NCBI GenBank assembly: GCA_023258955.1
Contig: JAHFRE010000005.1
Location: 1-58,658 of the forward strand
Direction: 5' to 3'
DNA length: 58,658 nt
Origin: Sterolibacterium sp.
GTDB lineage: Bacteria > Pseudomonadota > Gammaproteobacteria > Burkholderiales > Rhodocyclaceae
Part shown: positions 1 through 8,523 of the stretch, in pieces
Numbering within the stretch: the stretch's first letter is position 1
Layout of the letters: every line of letters starts with the position of its first letter
Made by a program: the position numbers and the translations under genes
The notes under the pieces: model-generated
Database searches by the model: none
The model's input: only the letters and a program-made list of their open reading frames with translations
Told to the model about the DNA's origin: nothing

Positions 1-1
1 G

Positions 2-130
2 CAGCTGAACAGCGTGACGCAGCAGAACGCGTCGACCTCGGAAGAGCTGTCGGCCACCGCCGAAGAGATGAACGGCCAGGCGGAGAACCTCAAGGAGTTG
101 ATGGGGCAGTTCAAGGTGGCGAGCCACTAG
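2..130 (+). CDS. Methyl-accepting chemotaxis protein, C-terminal fragment (5' end outside window)
   Basis: Only the last 42 codons are in the window, read in frame from base 2 to a TAG. They encode the end of the cytoplasmic four-helix signalling bundle of a chemoreceptor: an Asn/Ser/Glu-rich heptad stretch with the [20 protein letters not shown] pattern typical of MCP methylation helices. The peptide is almost identical to the tail of the complete receptor that starts 58 bases downstream, so the two are recent tandem paralogues. Nothing can be said about its sensor domain. The next gene is co-directional, and the pair probably shares a transcript. Confidence 0.9.
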   Translation, partial: QLNSVTQQNASTSEELSATAEEMNGQAENLKELMGQFKVASH

Positions 131-187
131 AGGTTCGAATCACGGTCAGGGAGCAGGGGTTGGATGCTTTATGAAGGAGAGTGGGCG

Positions 188-1942
188 ATGTGGGCAAATC
201 TGAGAGTTGGCCACAAGCTGATCGTCGGCTTCGGCGCCGTCATTCTGCTGGCGATAGCGCTCGGGGCGGTGTCCCTGCTGCAGGTTCGCGCCATCCATGG
301 CGTCTGGCAGGATTTCGAGTCGGTGACCCTCAAGAAGCGCGACGCGGTGACCAGTGGCCTGCAGCATCTCCAGGGCGGTATCCACTATTTCAAGAACTTT
401 GTGCTGCGCGGCGGTGACTACGCGAAGAAGTTCGGCGATGCGATGGCGGGCATCGACGGCGCGGTCGACGCCTACCGCAAGGTCGGGAGTCTGAGCAGCG
501 AGGAGGAAACGCTGCTCAAGGAGATCGCTGCGGGTACGAACGTCTATCGCCAGGCGATCGCCGAGGCGCAGCGCATGGCCGGCGAAGGTAAGAATTCGAA
601 CCAGATCGACAAGGAGATCAAGGGCGCCGACAAGGCCCTGACCGACGCATTTGGCGGTCTGCTCGCGGTCAATACCAAGCTCACCCGCGAAGCGGCAGCG
701 GGCATCCTCGACGTGGTTTCCATGGCGTCGAAATGGATTGCCCTGCTCGGTGTCGTGATTCTGGGCTGCGGCCTCGTCGCCGCCTGGCTGATCGGGCGCT
801 CGATCAGCAGACCGCTGGCCGAGGCGGTGCACGCCGCCAACGCGATCGCCGGCGGCGACCTGTCGGTGGTGATTCACGCCGACTCGCGCGACGAAACGGG
901 GCAGCTCAAGGCGTCGATGCAGCAGATGACCGCCTCCATCGCCGCCCTGGTACGGGAGACCCGCGGACTCGCCAGCGACGCGGTCAGCGGCAAGCTCGAC
1001 AGCCGCGCCGACGCAACCAAGCACCGCGGCGAGTTTCGCGCCATCATCGAGGGCATCAACAACACGCTCGATGCCGTGGTCGAGCCGATCGACGACGTCA
1101 AGCGGGTGATGACGGCGGTGGAGGGTGGAGACCTGAAGCAGAACGTCGGGCGGCGCTACCAGGGCGATTTTGGCGCGCTGGCGGCGACGGTGAACAACAC
1201 GATGGAGAAGCTGTCGCAGACCATCGCCCAGGTCAGCAGCTCGGCATTGGAGCTGACCAACGCTTCCAGCCAGGTCGCCTCGACCTCGCAGGCGCTGTCG
1301 CAGGCGGCCTCGGAACAGGCCTCCAGCCTGGAGCAGACGACCTCGGCGATCGAGCAGATGTCAGCCTCGATCGCGCAGAACACCGACAACGCCAAGACCA
1401 CCGACGGCATTGCGCGCAAGTCATCGGAAGAAGCGCTGGCGGGCGGCGAGGCGGTGAAATCGACGGTGACGGCGATGAAGACGATCGCCGACAAGATCTC
1501 GATCATCGACGACATCGCCTACCGGACCGATCTGTTGGCGCTGAATGCGGCGATCGAAGCGGCGCGGGCGGGGGAGCACGGCAAGGGCTTCGCGGTGGTG
1601 GCAGCGGAGGTGAGGAAACTGGCCGAGCGCAGCCAGGTGGCGGCGCACGAGATCGGCGAACTGGCGGTGAGCAGCGTCGAGACGGCGGAGCGGGCGGGCA
1701 GATTGCTGGAGGCCATCCTGCCGTCGATCCGCAAGACGGCGGACCTGGTGCGCGAGATCAGCGCGGCCTCGGAAGAGCAGAGCACGGGGGCGGGACAGAT
1801 CAGCCAGGCGATGGCGCAGCTGAACAGCGTGACGCAGCAGAACGCCTCGACCTCGGAAGAGTTGTCGGCCACCGCCGAAGAGATGAACGGCCAGGCGGAG
1901 AACCTCAAGGACTTGATGGCGCAGTTCAAGGTCGCAGCGTAG
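188..1942 (+). CDS. Methyl-accepting chemotaxis protein (membrane chemoreceptor)
   Basis: Transmembrane chemoreceptor of 584 residues. TM1 lies near residues 10–32 and TM2 near 182–203. Between them is a periplasmic region of about 150 residues of the four-helix type. A HAMP domain follows (about 204–258), then a second HAMP-like segment ending in [16 protein letters not shown], then the signalling bundle. The hairpin tip reads [20 protein letters not shown] followed by [15 protein letters not shown] (about 446–480), the universal site where receptors contact CheA/CheW. I chose ATG 188 because AAGGAGA lies 7 bases before it; an in-frame ATG at 164 has no comparable ribosome site. There is no recognisable CheR-tethering pentapeptide at the C-terminus (QFKVAA). 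CheB follows 32 bases downstream. The ligand is unknown. Confidence 0.95.
   Translation: MWANLRVGHKLIVGFGAVILLAIALGAVSLLQVRAIHGVWQDFESVTLKKRDAVTSGLQHLQGGIHYFKNFVLRGGDYAKKFGDAMAGIDGAVDAYRKVGSLSSEEETLLKEIAAGTNVYRQAIAEAQRMAGEGKNSNQIDKEIKGADKALTDAFGGLLAVNTKLTREAAAGILDVVSMASKWIALLGVVILGCGLVAAWLIGRSISRPLAEAVHAANAIAGGDLSVVIHADSRDETGQLKASMQQMTASIAALVRETRGLASDAVSGKLDSRADATKHRGEFRAIIEGINNTLDAVVEPIDDVKRVMTAVEGGDLKQNVGRRYQGDFGALAATVNNTMEKLSQTIAQVSSSALELTNASSQVASTSQALSQAASEQASSLEQTTSAIEQMSASIAQNTDNAKTTDGIARKSSEEALAGGEAVKSTVTAMKTIADKISIIDDIAYRTDLLALNAAIEAARAGEHGKGFAVVAAEVRKLAERSQVAAHEIGELAVSSVETAERAGRLLEAILPSIRKTADLVREISAASEEQSTGAGQISQAMAQLNSVTQQNASTSEELSATAEEMNGQAENLKDLMAQFKVAA
1816..1942 (+). repeat. Copy of the upstream MCP 3' end (tandem paralogue segment)
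   Basis: Bases 1816–1942 repeat bases 1–130 with only a few substitutions and a small difference at the very end. The repeat covers the last 40 or so codons of two adjacent chemoreceptor genes. It shows recent duplication or gene conversion between the receptors. Confidence 0.85.
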
Positions 1943-1974
1943 TGGTTGTCGACGGCCGATACGGCGGGTGAAAG

Positions 1975-3045
1975 ATGGGACGACAGATCAAAGTGATGGT
2001 GGTGGACGACTCGGCGGTGGTGCGCAAGGTGATGAGCGCCGTCCTCGAACGGGATCCGGAGATCCGCGTCATCGGCGTAGCGCCCGACCCGATCTTCGCG
2101 ATCGAGAAGATGCGCCGCGACTGGCCCGACGTGGTGACCCTCGACGTCGAGATGCCGCGCATGGACGGCATCACCTTCCTCGGCAAGCTGATGGCGGAGC
2201 GGCCGACGCCGGTCGTGATCTGCTCCTCGCTGACCACGGCGGGGGCCGAGACGACGCTGCAGGCGCTGGCCGCCGGCGCCGTTGCCATCATCACCAAGCC
2301 CGGCCTCGGCGTCGATGATTTCTTGCAGGACTCGAGCGACGACCTGATCGCCGCGGTCAAGGCCGCGGCGCGCGCCAATATGGGGGCGGTGCAGCGCGGT
2401 CAGCAAGCGCGCGCGCAGCAGCGCGAGCAGCAACGCGAGCACCCGGCACCGCGCCTGGCGATGGCGCAGACGACCGAGCGGCTGGTGGCCATCGGTACCT
2501 CCACCGGCGGCACGGTGGCGCTGGAGACGCTGCTCACCGAGTTGCCGCGGGTGTCACCCGGCATCGTCATCGTGCAGCACATGCCGGAGATGTTTACCGC
2601 GGCCTTCGCCGCTCGCCTCGACGGGCTCTGCCAGATCAAGGTGCAGGAAGCCCGGGACGGGCAACGGGTGCTGCCGGGGCAGGCGTTGATCGCGCCGGGC
2701 GGCAAGCACATGCAATTGACGCGCAGCGGGGCGCAGTACCTGGTCGAAGTGAAGGACGGGCCGCCGGTCAACCGGCACAAGCCGTCGGTCGATGTGCTGT
2801 TCCGTTCGGTGGCCAAGTGGGCCGGCAAGAACGCCATGGGCGTGATCATGACCGGCATGGGCGACGACGGCGCGCGCGGGCTCAAGGAGATGCACGACGC
2901 CGGCGCCTATACGCTGGCCCAGGACGAGGCGAGTTGCGTCGTCTATGGCATGCCCAGGGAGGCGGTGAAGCTCGGCGCAGCGGACCGCATCCTGCCGTTG
3001 GCGGCGCTGGCGGCGGCGATCATGAAGGGCAAGGCCGAGACCTGA
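1975..3045 (+). CDS. cheB: Chemotaxis response regulator protein-glutamate methylesterase CheB
   Basis: CheB removes methyl groups from receptor glutamates and deamidates receptor glutamines, resetting receptor sensitivity. The 356-residue protein has an N-terminal receiver domain with acidic residues in VMVVDDS and phosphoacceptor Asp57 ([11 protein letters not shown]). A Gln/Arg-rich linker of about 30 residues (about 140–165) follows, then the methylesterase domain. The catalytic triad is visible as Ser176 in GTSTGGT, His202 in VQHMPEMF and Asp298 in MTGMGDDG. The length is normal for the family. It sits directly after two MCP genes and before a hybrid kinase, so it probably adapts those receptors. 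The linker is unusually rich in Gln/Arg repeats ([11 protein letters not shown]). Confidence 0.97.
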   Translation: MGRQIKVMVVDDSAVVRKVMSAVLERDPEIRVIGVAPDPIFAIEKMRRDWPDVVTLDVEMPRMDGITFLGKLMAERPTPVVICSSLTTAGAETTLQALAAGAVAIITKPGLGVDDFLQDSSDDLIAAVKAAARANMGAVQRGQQARAQQREQQREHPAPRLAMAQTTERLVAIGTSTGGTVALETLLTELPRVSPGIVIVQHMPEMFTAAFAARLDGLCQIKVQEARDGQRVLPGQALIAPGGKHMQLTRSGAQYLVEVKDGPPVNRHKPSVDVLFRSVAKWAGKNAMGVIMTGMGDDGARGLKEMHDAGAYTLAQDEASCVVYGMPREAVKLGAADRILPLAALAAAIMKGKAET

Positions 3046-3097
3046 GGTCGGCGCATCGGGGAAGGCGCAGCTGTTCGGCGGGCTCTGGAGGAGGGGC

Positions 3098-6000
3098 ATG
3101 AAGACCATCAAGTCGAAACTGATCGTGCTGATTTCGATCGCCGTGCTGGCGATCGTCGTGCTGAGCACGGCTGCGTTCATTGAATTGGGCGAGGGCAAGC
3201 TCTGGCTCGACGAGATCGGTGGCAACCGCCTGCCCTCCACCGAGTCCCTGCTGCAGATGAAGCTGGCCCTGACCGATGGCCGGCGGGTGCTGATGGAAGC
3301 CGCCATCTGGGAGAACGACTACGCGGCGCAGGACAAGTTCGCCGACGTGATCAAACGGCGCAAGCCGAGCTGGGACGCCTACGCCAAGGAGGTCGGCGAC
3401 TACGAACCCTTGCCGCAGACGCCCGACGAAGCGAAGGAGTGGCGATCGTTCAAGAAGGAGATCGCCGCCTATCGGGAGGAGGAGAACCGGCTCGCCGACC
3501 TCGTCGTCATGATGAGCCAGAACCGGGACAAGGAGCGCCAGAAGGCGCTGTTTGTCGCTTACTACAGGACCTACGAGGGCATGCGGCCCCTCTACCGCGC
3601 CGTCGCCCAGCGCCTGAGTTCGCTGATCGAAATCAATGCCGATCAGGCTGCGCTGACCATCAAGCAGAGCGACGCCTACGCCGAACGCGCCAGGGTCGTG
3701 GTCGCGGCGGTGCTGTTGGCCGCTGCGGCGATGGTGCTGGCGCTGGGCTTCTACGTTTATCGCAGCACCCTGCGCCAGTTGGGCGGAGATCCGGCGCAAG
3801 CCGCCGACATCGTCAGACAGATCGCCACCGGCGATCTGCGGGCACAGGTGGTTGTTGCCAGCGACGACCAGAGCAGCTTGATGGCCAACGTCAAGATTCT
3901 GATCGAGACCATGGAACGCCTGGCCAATCGGGCCGATGCCATCGGCAAGGGCGACTTTTCGGTGGCGGTCGAACTGCTCTCGGAGCACGACCGACTGGGC
4001 CGCGCCATCAACGACATGACCCGCATGCTGCGCGCGGGCCGCGAAGCGGACGAGCGGCGCAACTGGCTGAAGGACGGCGCCAGCCAACTCGCTACGGCGC
4101 TGACCGGCGACCTGACGACAGACCAATTGGCCGACGTCGCCATCGGCACGCTGGGCCGCCACCTCGGCGCCGGCCGTGCTGTATTCTTCATCCATCGCCG
4201 CGACAGCCAACAGCTGGAGCTGATCGGCAGCTACATGTATACGGAGCGCGGTCGTGTCGGCGGCCACTACGCGCTGGGCGAAGGGGCGATCGGCCAGGTC
4301 GGCCGCGAGAAGAAGCCCATCATCCTGAGCACGGCCGCAAACGACGCGCCGCCGATCGTCACCGGCACCTACGCGGCAGCGCCGCGCTACACCTATACCT
4401 ATCCGCTGTTGCACGAAGGCGAATTGCTCGGCGTCATCGAGCTCGCCAGCTTCGCCCGCTACGACGAGACGCAGAGCGAATTCCTGGTCAATGCGACGGC
4501 GACGATCGCCTCCTTTCTGTTCGTGGCCGAGCAGCGCGAAGCCATCCGCAAGCTCCTGGCGGTGACCGAGGCCGCCGAGCGGGAGGCGCGAGCGACTAGC
4601 GAGCAATTGCAGGAAGCCAACGCGCGCATGGAGGAGCAGCACCAGCAGCTGCAGCAGCAGACCGAGGAACTGCAACAGACCAACGCGCAGATGGAGGAAC
4701 AGCAGCAGGAGCTGCAGCAGCAGACCGAGGAACTGCAGCAGACCAACGCGCAGATGGAGGAACAGCAGCAGCAGCTCGAGCAGCAGAACCGCGAGCTGAG
4801 CGAATCGCGACAGGCCATCGACGCCAAAGCCAAGCAACTGGAGGCGGCCGGCAGGTACAAGTCGGAATTTCTCGCCAACATGTCGCACGAGCTGAGAACG
4901 CCGCTCAATTCGATCATCCTGCTGTCGAAGATGATGGCGACCGACGAGAAGCAGCAGGTCGGCGGCGAGGCGCTCAAATGGGCCCAAGTGATCCACCGTT
5001 CGGGCGAGGATCTGCTGGTGCTGATCAACGATGTGCTCGATCTGTCGAAGATCGAATCCGGCCGCATGAGCCTCGAGCCCAAGCGCGTCGCCAGCGAGAC
5101 GCTGCGCGCCAACATCCAGGAACTGTTCGAACATCTCGCCCGCGACAAGGGCATCGAGCTGCAGGTCGAGGACGCGCTGCAGGCCGAATTCGTCACCGAT
5201 CCGGGCAAGCTCGAGCAGATCCTGAAGAACCTGCTCGCCAACGCCGTCAAATTCACCCGCGAGGGCACGGTGCGCTTTCGGCTCAGCCGGCGTCCCGGCG
5301 CCAGCCTGCCGATCTGCCTGGAGGTGAGCGACACCGGCATCGGTATCGCGCCGGAGAAGCAGGCCATGGTGTTCGAGGCCTTCCAGCAGGCCGATGGCTC
5401 CACCTCGCGCGAATACGGCGGCACCGGCTTGGGCCTGACCATCAGCCTGCGCTTCGCCCAGTTGCTCGGCGGCACCATCGAGCTGCAGAGCACGCCGGGG
5501 CAGGGCAGCGTCTTCTCGCTGCTGCTGCCGGAGACGCTGGCGACGCAGCGGACGGCTGCCCCAGCGCCGGCGCCCGCCGCCGCCGATCGCGCCGGTGCGG
5601 GGCTGCTCGCGGTCGAGGATGATCGCGACGCGCTGCGCGACGGCGATATCGCCATCCTGCTGATCGATGACGATCCGGTTTTCGGCCAGAACCTGGCGGC
5701 GATCAACCGCCGCCTCGGCTACAAGACGCTGATCGCGACCAGCGGTGGCGACGGCCTGGTCATGGCGAAGCGCTACCGGCCGCAGGGCATCCTGCTCGAC
5801 CTGGGTTTGCCCGACATGGACGGCAGCCTGGTTCTGCACCAGCTGAAGAGCAACCAGGAGCTGGCGGCGATCCCCGTATACATCGTCTCGGCGCGTGATC
5901 GCGACGAGGCGCTGCTCGACCAGGGCGCGGTCGGCTTCTTGCAAAAACCCATGGACGAGCGCGGCTTGGCGGCGGCCGAAGCGGCCATGCTGGCGGCTGC

Positions 6001-6808
6001 CGCCGTGGCATCGGGCAGCGCCATCCTGGTCATCGAGAATGGCTGCCTCAGCGCGGCCGACGTCGAGCGCATCATCGGGGCGCAGCGCGGACCGGTGATC
6101 AGCGCAGTGCCGACGGCGCCGTTGGCCGAACTGCTGCAGCAGCGCCCCTGTCGCCTGGCCATCGTCGATCTGGGCGAGGGCAGCGCGGCCAAGGCGCTGG
6201 CGACGGCGGCGGCGCTGCGCGCGGCCAAGCCGGGCATCGAACTGGTCTTCTACGGCAAGCGGGCGCCCAGCAGCGAGGAGGAGGCCAGCCTGCGCGCCTA
6301 CTCGGACAGCATCATCGTCCAGGCGGCGCAAGCGGAGCGGCGGCTGCTCGAAAACGTCGAACGCTTTCTGCGCGCCGTGCCCAAGGCGCCGCCGCTGGCG
6401 CCGCCCCGCGCCGCCAGCCAGCAGCTGGTGGGCAAGACGATTCTGGTGGTCGACGATGATCCGCGCAATCTGTTCGTCATCACCGCGGCGCTCGAACGGC
6501 ATGGTGCGGCGGTGAGCAACGCGGTCAACGGCTTGCGCGCGCTGGAGCTGCTGGCGCGGCAGCGCGCCGACCTCGTCATCATGGACATCATGATGCCGGA
6601 GATGGACGGCTACGCGGCGATTGCCGCCATGCGCCAGGATCCCGGTCTGGCCCAGGTCCCGGTGCTGGCGATCACGGCCAAGGCGCTGCTCGCCGATCGG
6701 GCCAAGATACTGGCCGCGGGCGCCGACGACTACCTGTCGAAGCCGGTCGACTACGACGCCCTGATCGCCGCCGCGAGCAAGTGGTGCGCCGGCCGCAACA
6801 GCGCATGA
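3098..6808 (+). CDS. Hybrid sensor histidine kinase (TM–HAMP–GAF–coiled coil–HisKA–HATPase–REC–REC-like–REC)
   Basis: Large (1236 aa) membrane phosphorelay kinase. TM1 is near residues 7–27 and TM2 near 200–222, enclosing an all-helical periplasmic sensor. One or two HAMP segments follow, then a GAF domain (about 345–470) and a Gln/Glu-rich coiled coil (about 495–590) made of repeated three-heptad units. Next are HisKA with His597 in [14 protein letters not shown], and HATPase_c with G boxes DTGIGIAPE and GGTGLGL. The C-terminus has a receiver with Asp901 (LLDLGLPDMDG), a receiver-like domain lacking a clear acceptor Asp (about 970–1085) and a full receiver with Asp1163 (IMDIMMPEMDG). GGAGGAGGGG precedes the start. 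The stop overlaps the next gene's ATG (ATGA). The position between cheB and a cheB-cheR fusion suggests it takes receptor input in place of, or alongside, CheA. The cognate output is not identified. Confidence 0.93.
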   Translation: MKTIKSKLIVLISIAVLAIVVLSTAAFIELGEGKLWLDEIGGNRLPSTESLLQMKLALTDGRRVLMEAAIWENDYAAQDKFADVIKRRKPSWDAYAKEVGDYEPLPQTPDEAKEWRSFKKEIAAYREEENRLADLVVMMSQNRDKERQKALFVAYYRTYEGMRPLYRAVAQRLSSLIEINADQAALTIKQSDAYAERARVVVAAVLLAAAAMVLALGFYVYRSTLRQLGGDPAQAADIVRQIATGDLRAQVVVASDDQSSLMANVKILIETMERLANRADAIGKGDFSVAVELLSEHDRLGRAINDMTRMLRAGREADERRNWLKDGASQLATALTGDLTTDQLADVAIGTLGRHLGAGRAVFFIHRRDSQQLELIGSYMYTERGRVGGHYALGEGAIGQVGREKKPIILSTAANDAPPIVTGTYAAAPRYTYTYPLLHEGELLGVIELASFARYDETQSEFLVNATATIASFLFVAEQREAIRKLLAVTEAAEREARATSEQLQEANARMEEQHQQLQQQTEELQQTNAQMEEQQQELQQQTEELQQTNAQMEEQQQQLEQQNRELSESRQAIDAKAKQLEAAGRYKSEFLANMSHELRTPLNSIILLSKMMATDEKQQVGGEALKWAQVIHRSGEDLLVLINDVLDLSKIESGRMSLEPKRVASETLRANIQELFEHLARDKGIELQVEDALQAEFVTDPGKLEQILKNLLANAVKFTREGTVRFRLSRRPGASLPICLEVSDTGIGIAPEKQAMVFEAFQQADGSTSREYGGTGLGLTISLRFAQLLGGTIELQSTPGQGSVFSLLLPETLATQRTAAPAPAPAAADRAGAGLLAVEDDRDALRDGDIAILLIDDDPVFGQNLAAINRRLGYKTLIATSGGDGLVMAKRYRPQGILLDLGLPDMDGSLVLHQLKSNQELAAIPVYIVSARDRDEALLDQGAVGFLQKPMDERGLAAAEAAMLAAAAVASGSAILVIENGCLSAADVERIIGAQRGPVISAVPTAPLAELLQQRPCRLAIVDLGEGSAAKALATAAALRAAKPGIELVFYGKRAPSSEEEASLRAYSDSIIVQAAQAERRLLENVERFLRAVPKAPPLAPPRAASQQLVGKTILVVDDDPRNLFVITAALERHGAAVSNAVNGLRALELLARQRADLVIMDIMMPEMDGYAAIAAMRQDPGLAQVPVLAITAKALLADRAKILAAGADDYLSKPVDYDALIAAASKWCAGRNSA
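4646..4771 (+). repeat. 63-bp tandem repeat encoding coiled-coil heptads
   Basis: Two near-perfect 63-bp units (4646–4708 and 4709–4771), with a decaying third copy after them, encode 21-residue blocks beginning QLQQQTEELQQTNAQMEEQQ. Each block is exactly three heptads, so changes in copy number would lengthen the coiled coil while keeping its register. The repeat lies between the GAF domain and the kinase core. Confidence 0.9.
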
Positions 6809-8523
6809 GCATCGCCGTGCACAAGAGCGGCAAGCTGCGCCGGGTCGCCATCCTCGGGCGCCTGGAGGGGCTCGCCGAGCGCGCCGAACTGCTCGCCTTG
6901 CTCGATCCGACGCAGGCTGGGGGCGGCGAACGCGGCCTGCCGCTGGAGTTGAGCTTCTACGACGCCGACACCCTGCCGGCGGAGATCGTCGAAGCCCTGT
7001 CCGCCTGTCTCGACGCCGATGCACGGTTCAAAATCGTCGTCTACCACGCCTTGCTCGGCCACAGCCTGATGCGCCTGGGCTTGCCGGTGCGACAGGTATC
7101 GACGCGGGTGGAGCGCACCGTGGCCGGCCGTTGTCGTGCCCTGGCGCTCGCCGGATCGGCACAGAGCCTCGACAAGATCCTGCACATCGTCGGCCGTCTG
7201 CCGCTGTCCGAGGCGGTGATCTTCGTGCTGCAGCACGTGCAGGAAGACCAGGAGAACCTGCTCGACCGTCTGCTCAAGACCCGCACCGAATACAGCGTGG
7301 TGATGCCGCAGACGCTGACGCCGGTGCGCGCGGGAACCATCTACGTGGCGCCGCCGGGCTATCACATGAAGGTCGCGCACGGCCTCGTCTATCTGACGCG
7401 GGACCGCAAGGTGGAGTACTCGCGACCTTCGATCGACGTGCTGTTCGAATCGCTCGCCGCCGAGTACGGCGACGGCGTGGTCGCCACCCTGCTCTGCGGC
7501 TACGGCAGGGATGGCCGCGCCGGCTGTGCGGCGCTGCGGGCGGCCGGATCGATCGTGATCGTCCAGGACGGCAACGAGTGCGAACCGGCGCGGGCCATGC
7601 CCGACGCGGCGCGCGAGGCCGGCCATTACGACTATCTGTTGAAAGCGCAGGGGATCGCCAGCCTGCTCGCGGTCACCCTCTCCGGTGCCGATGCGCTGCC
7701 GTCGGGCCCGGCGCTGGAGCTGTTTCTCGAGGCCCTGTTCAATCAGTACGGCTACGATTTTCGCAACTACCAGCGCGACAGCCTGACGCGGCGCATCAAG
7801 CACCTGATGCGGCAGTTTCGTCTCGATAGCTTCGCCGAGTTCCAGCGCGGCGTGCTCTGCGACGCCGCCCTCTTCGAACGTCTCTGCGCCGAGCTGTCGG
7901 TCGGCGTCACCGGCTTCTTTCGTCATCCCGAGCAGTTTCGCTTGATGCGCGAGGAGATTCTGCCCTACCTGGCCAGCTTTCCCGTGATCAAGGTCTGGTC
8001 GGCTGGCTGCGCCACCGGCGAGGAAGCCTATTCGCTGGTGATCCTGCTCGAGGAACTGGGCCTGCTGGCGCGCGCTCACCTGTTCGCCACCGACATCAAC
8101 CACTATCTGCTCGAACTGGCCAAGAGCGGCCTGTTTCCGCTCGAGACCCTGGCCGCCAATCGCGACAACTATCTCGCCAGCGGCGGCAAGGCGCTGTTCG
8201 ACCGCCACGTGGCGCCGGCCGGACGCTTTCTCAAGGCGCGCGAGGAGCTGCGCCAGACCATCCTCTTCCATCGCCATTCCCTGGCGGAGGAGGGCAGTTT
8301 CAACGAATTCGAGCTAATCGTCTGCCGCAACGTCATGATCTATTTCAACGGCGACCTGCAAAGAAAGGTGCTGCAGCGCTTTGCGCGTTCCCTGCACGCC
8401 GACGGCTTTCTCGTGCTCGGTCCGCAAGACGGCTTGAATCTGGTGGCGGTCGAACAGGGTTTCGTTCCCCACGGAGCCGGCAGCCACATCTACCGGCATC
8501 CCGGAAAGCGCCTCCATGGCTGA
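6805..8523 (+). CDS. CheB–CheR fusion protein with an N-terminal alpha/beta (STAS-like) domain
   Basis: 572-residue cytoplasmic protein combining both receptor-modifying activities. Residues 1–100 form a small alpha/beta domain (LELSFYDADTLPAEIVEALS…KIVVYHALLGHSLMRLGLP) that I cannot assign firmly; STAS-like is a guess. Residues about 100–290 are a CheB methylesterase-like domain. The triad positions are retained: Ser118 (GSAQS), His144 (LQHVQED) and Asp236 (CGYGRDG), although the nucleophile loop departs from the usual ASTGG. Residues about 305–570 are CheR: the helical N-domain (YDFRNYQRDSLTRRI), the SAM-binding VWSAGCATGEEAYS and the VCRNVMIYF motif. I chose ATG 6805 because it overlaps the upstream stop as ATGA; an in-frame GTG at 6781 lies inside the upstream gene. 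It overlaps the next gene by 8 bases. Confidence 0.9.
   Translation: MSIAVHKSGKLRRVAILGRLEGLAERAELLALLDPTQAGGGERGLPLELSFYDADTLPAEIVEALSACLDADARFKIVVYHALLGHSLMRLGLPVRQVSTRVERTVAGRCRALALAGSAQSLDKILHIVGRLPLSEAVIFVLQHVQEDQENLLDRLLKTRTEYSVVMPQTLTPVRAGTIYVAPPGYHMKVAHGLVYLTRDRKVEYSRPSIDVLFESLAAEYGDGVVATLLCGYGRDGRAGCAALRAAGSIVIVQDGNECEPARAMPDAAREAGHYDYLLKAQGIASLLAVTLSGADALPSGPALELFLEALFNQYGYDFRNYQRDSLTRRIKHLMRQFRLDSFAEFQRGVLCDAALFERLCAELSVGVTGFFRHPEQFRLMREEILPYLASFPVIKVWSAGCATGEEAYSLVILLEELGLLARAHLFATDINHYLLELAKSGLFPLETLAANRDNYLASGGKALFDRHVAPAGRFLKAREELRQTILFHRHSLAEEGSFNEFELIVCRNVMIYFNGDLQRKVLQRFARSLHADGFLVLGPQDGLNLVAVEQGFVPHGAGSHIYRHPGKRLHG

Noticed and set aside
3020-7024. A 1334-codon open frame on the − strand opposite the large hybrid kinase
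   Set aside because: It is Arg/Gln/Leu-rich, has no domain, and lies opposite a gene with complete kinase motifs. High-GC codon bias leaves long antisense frames open.
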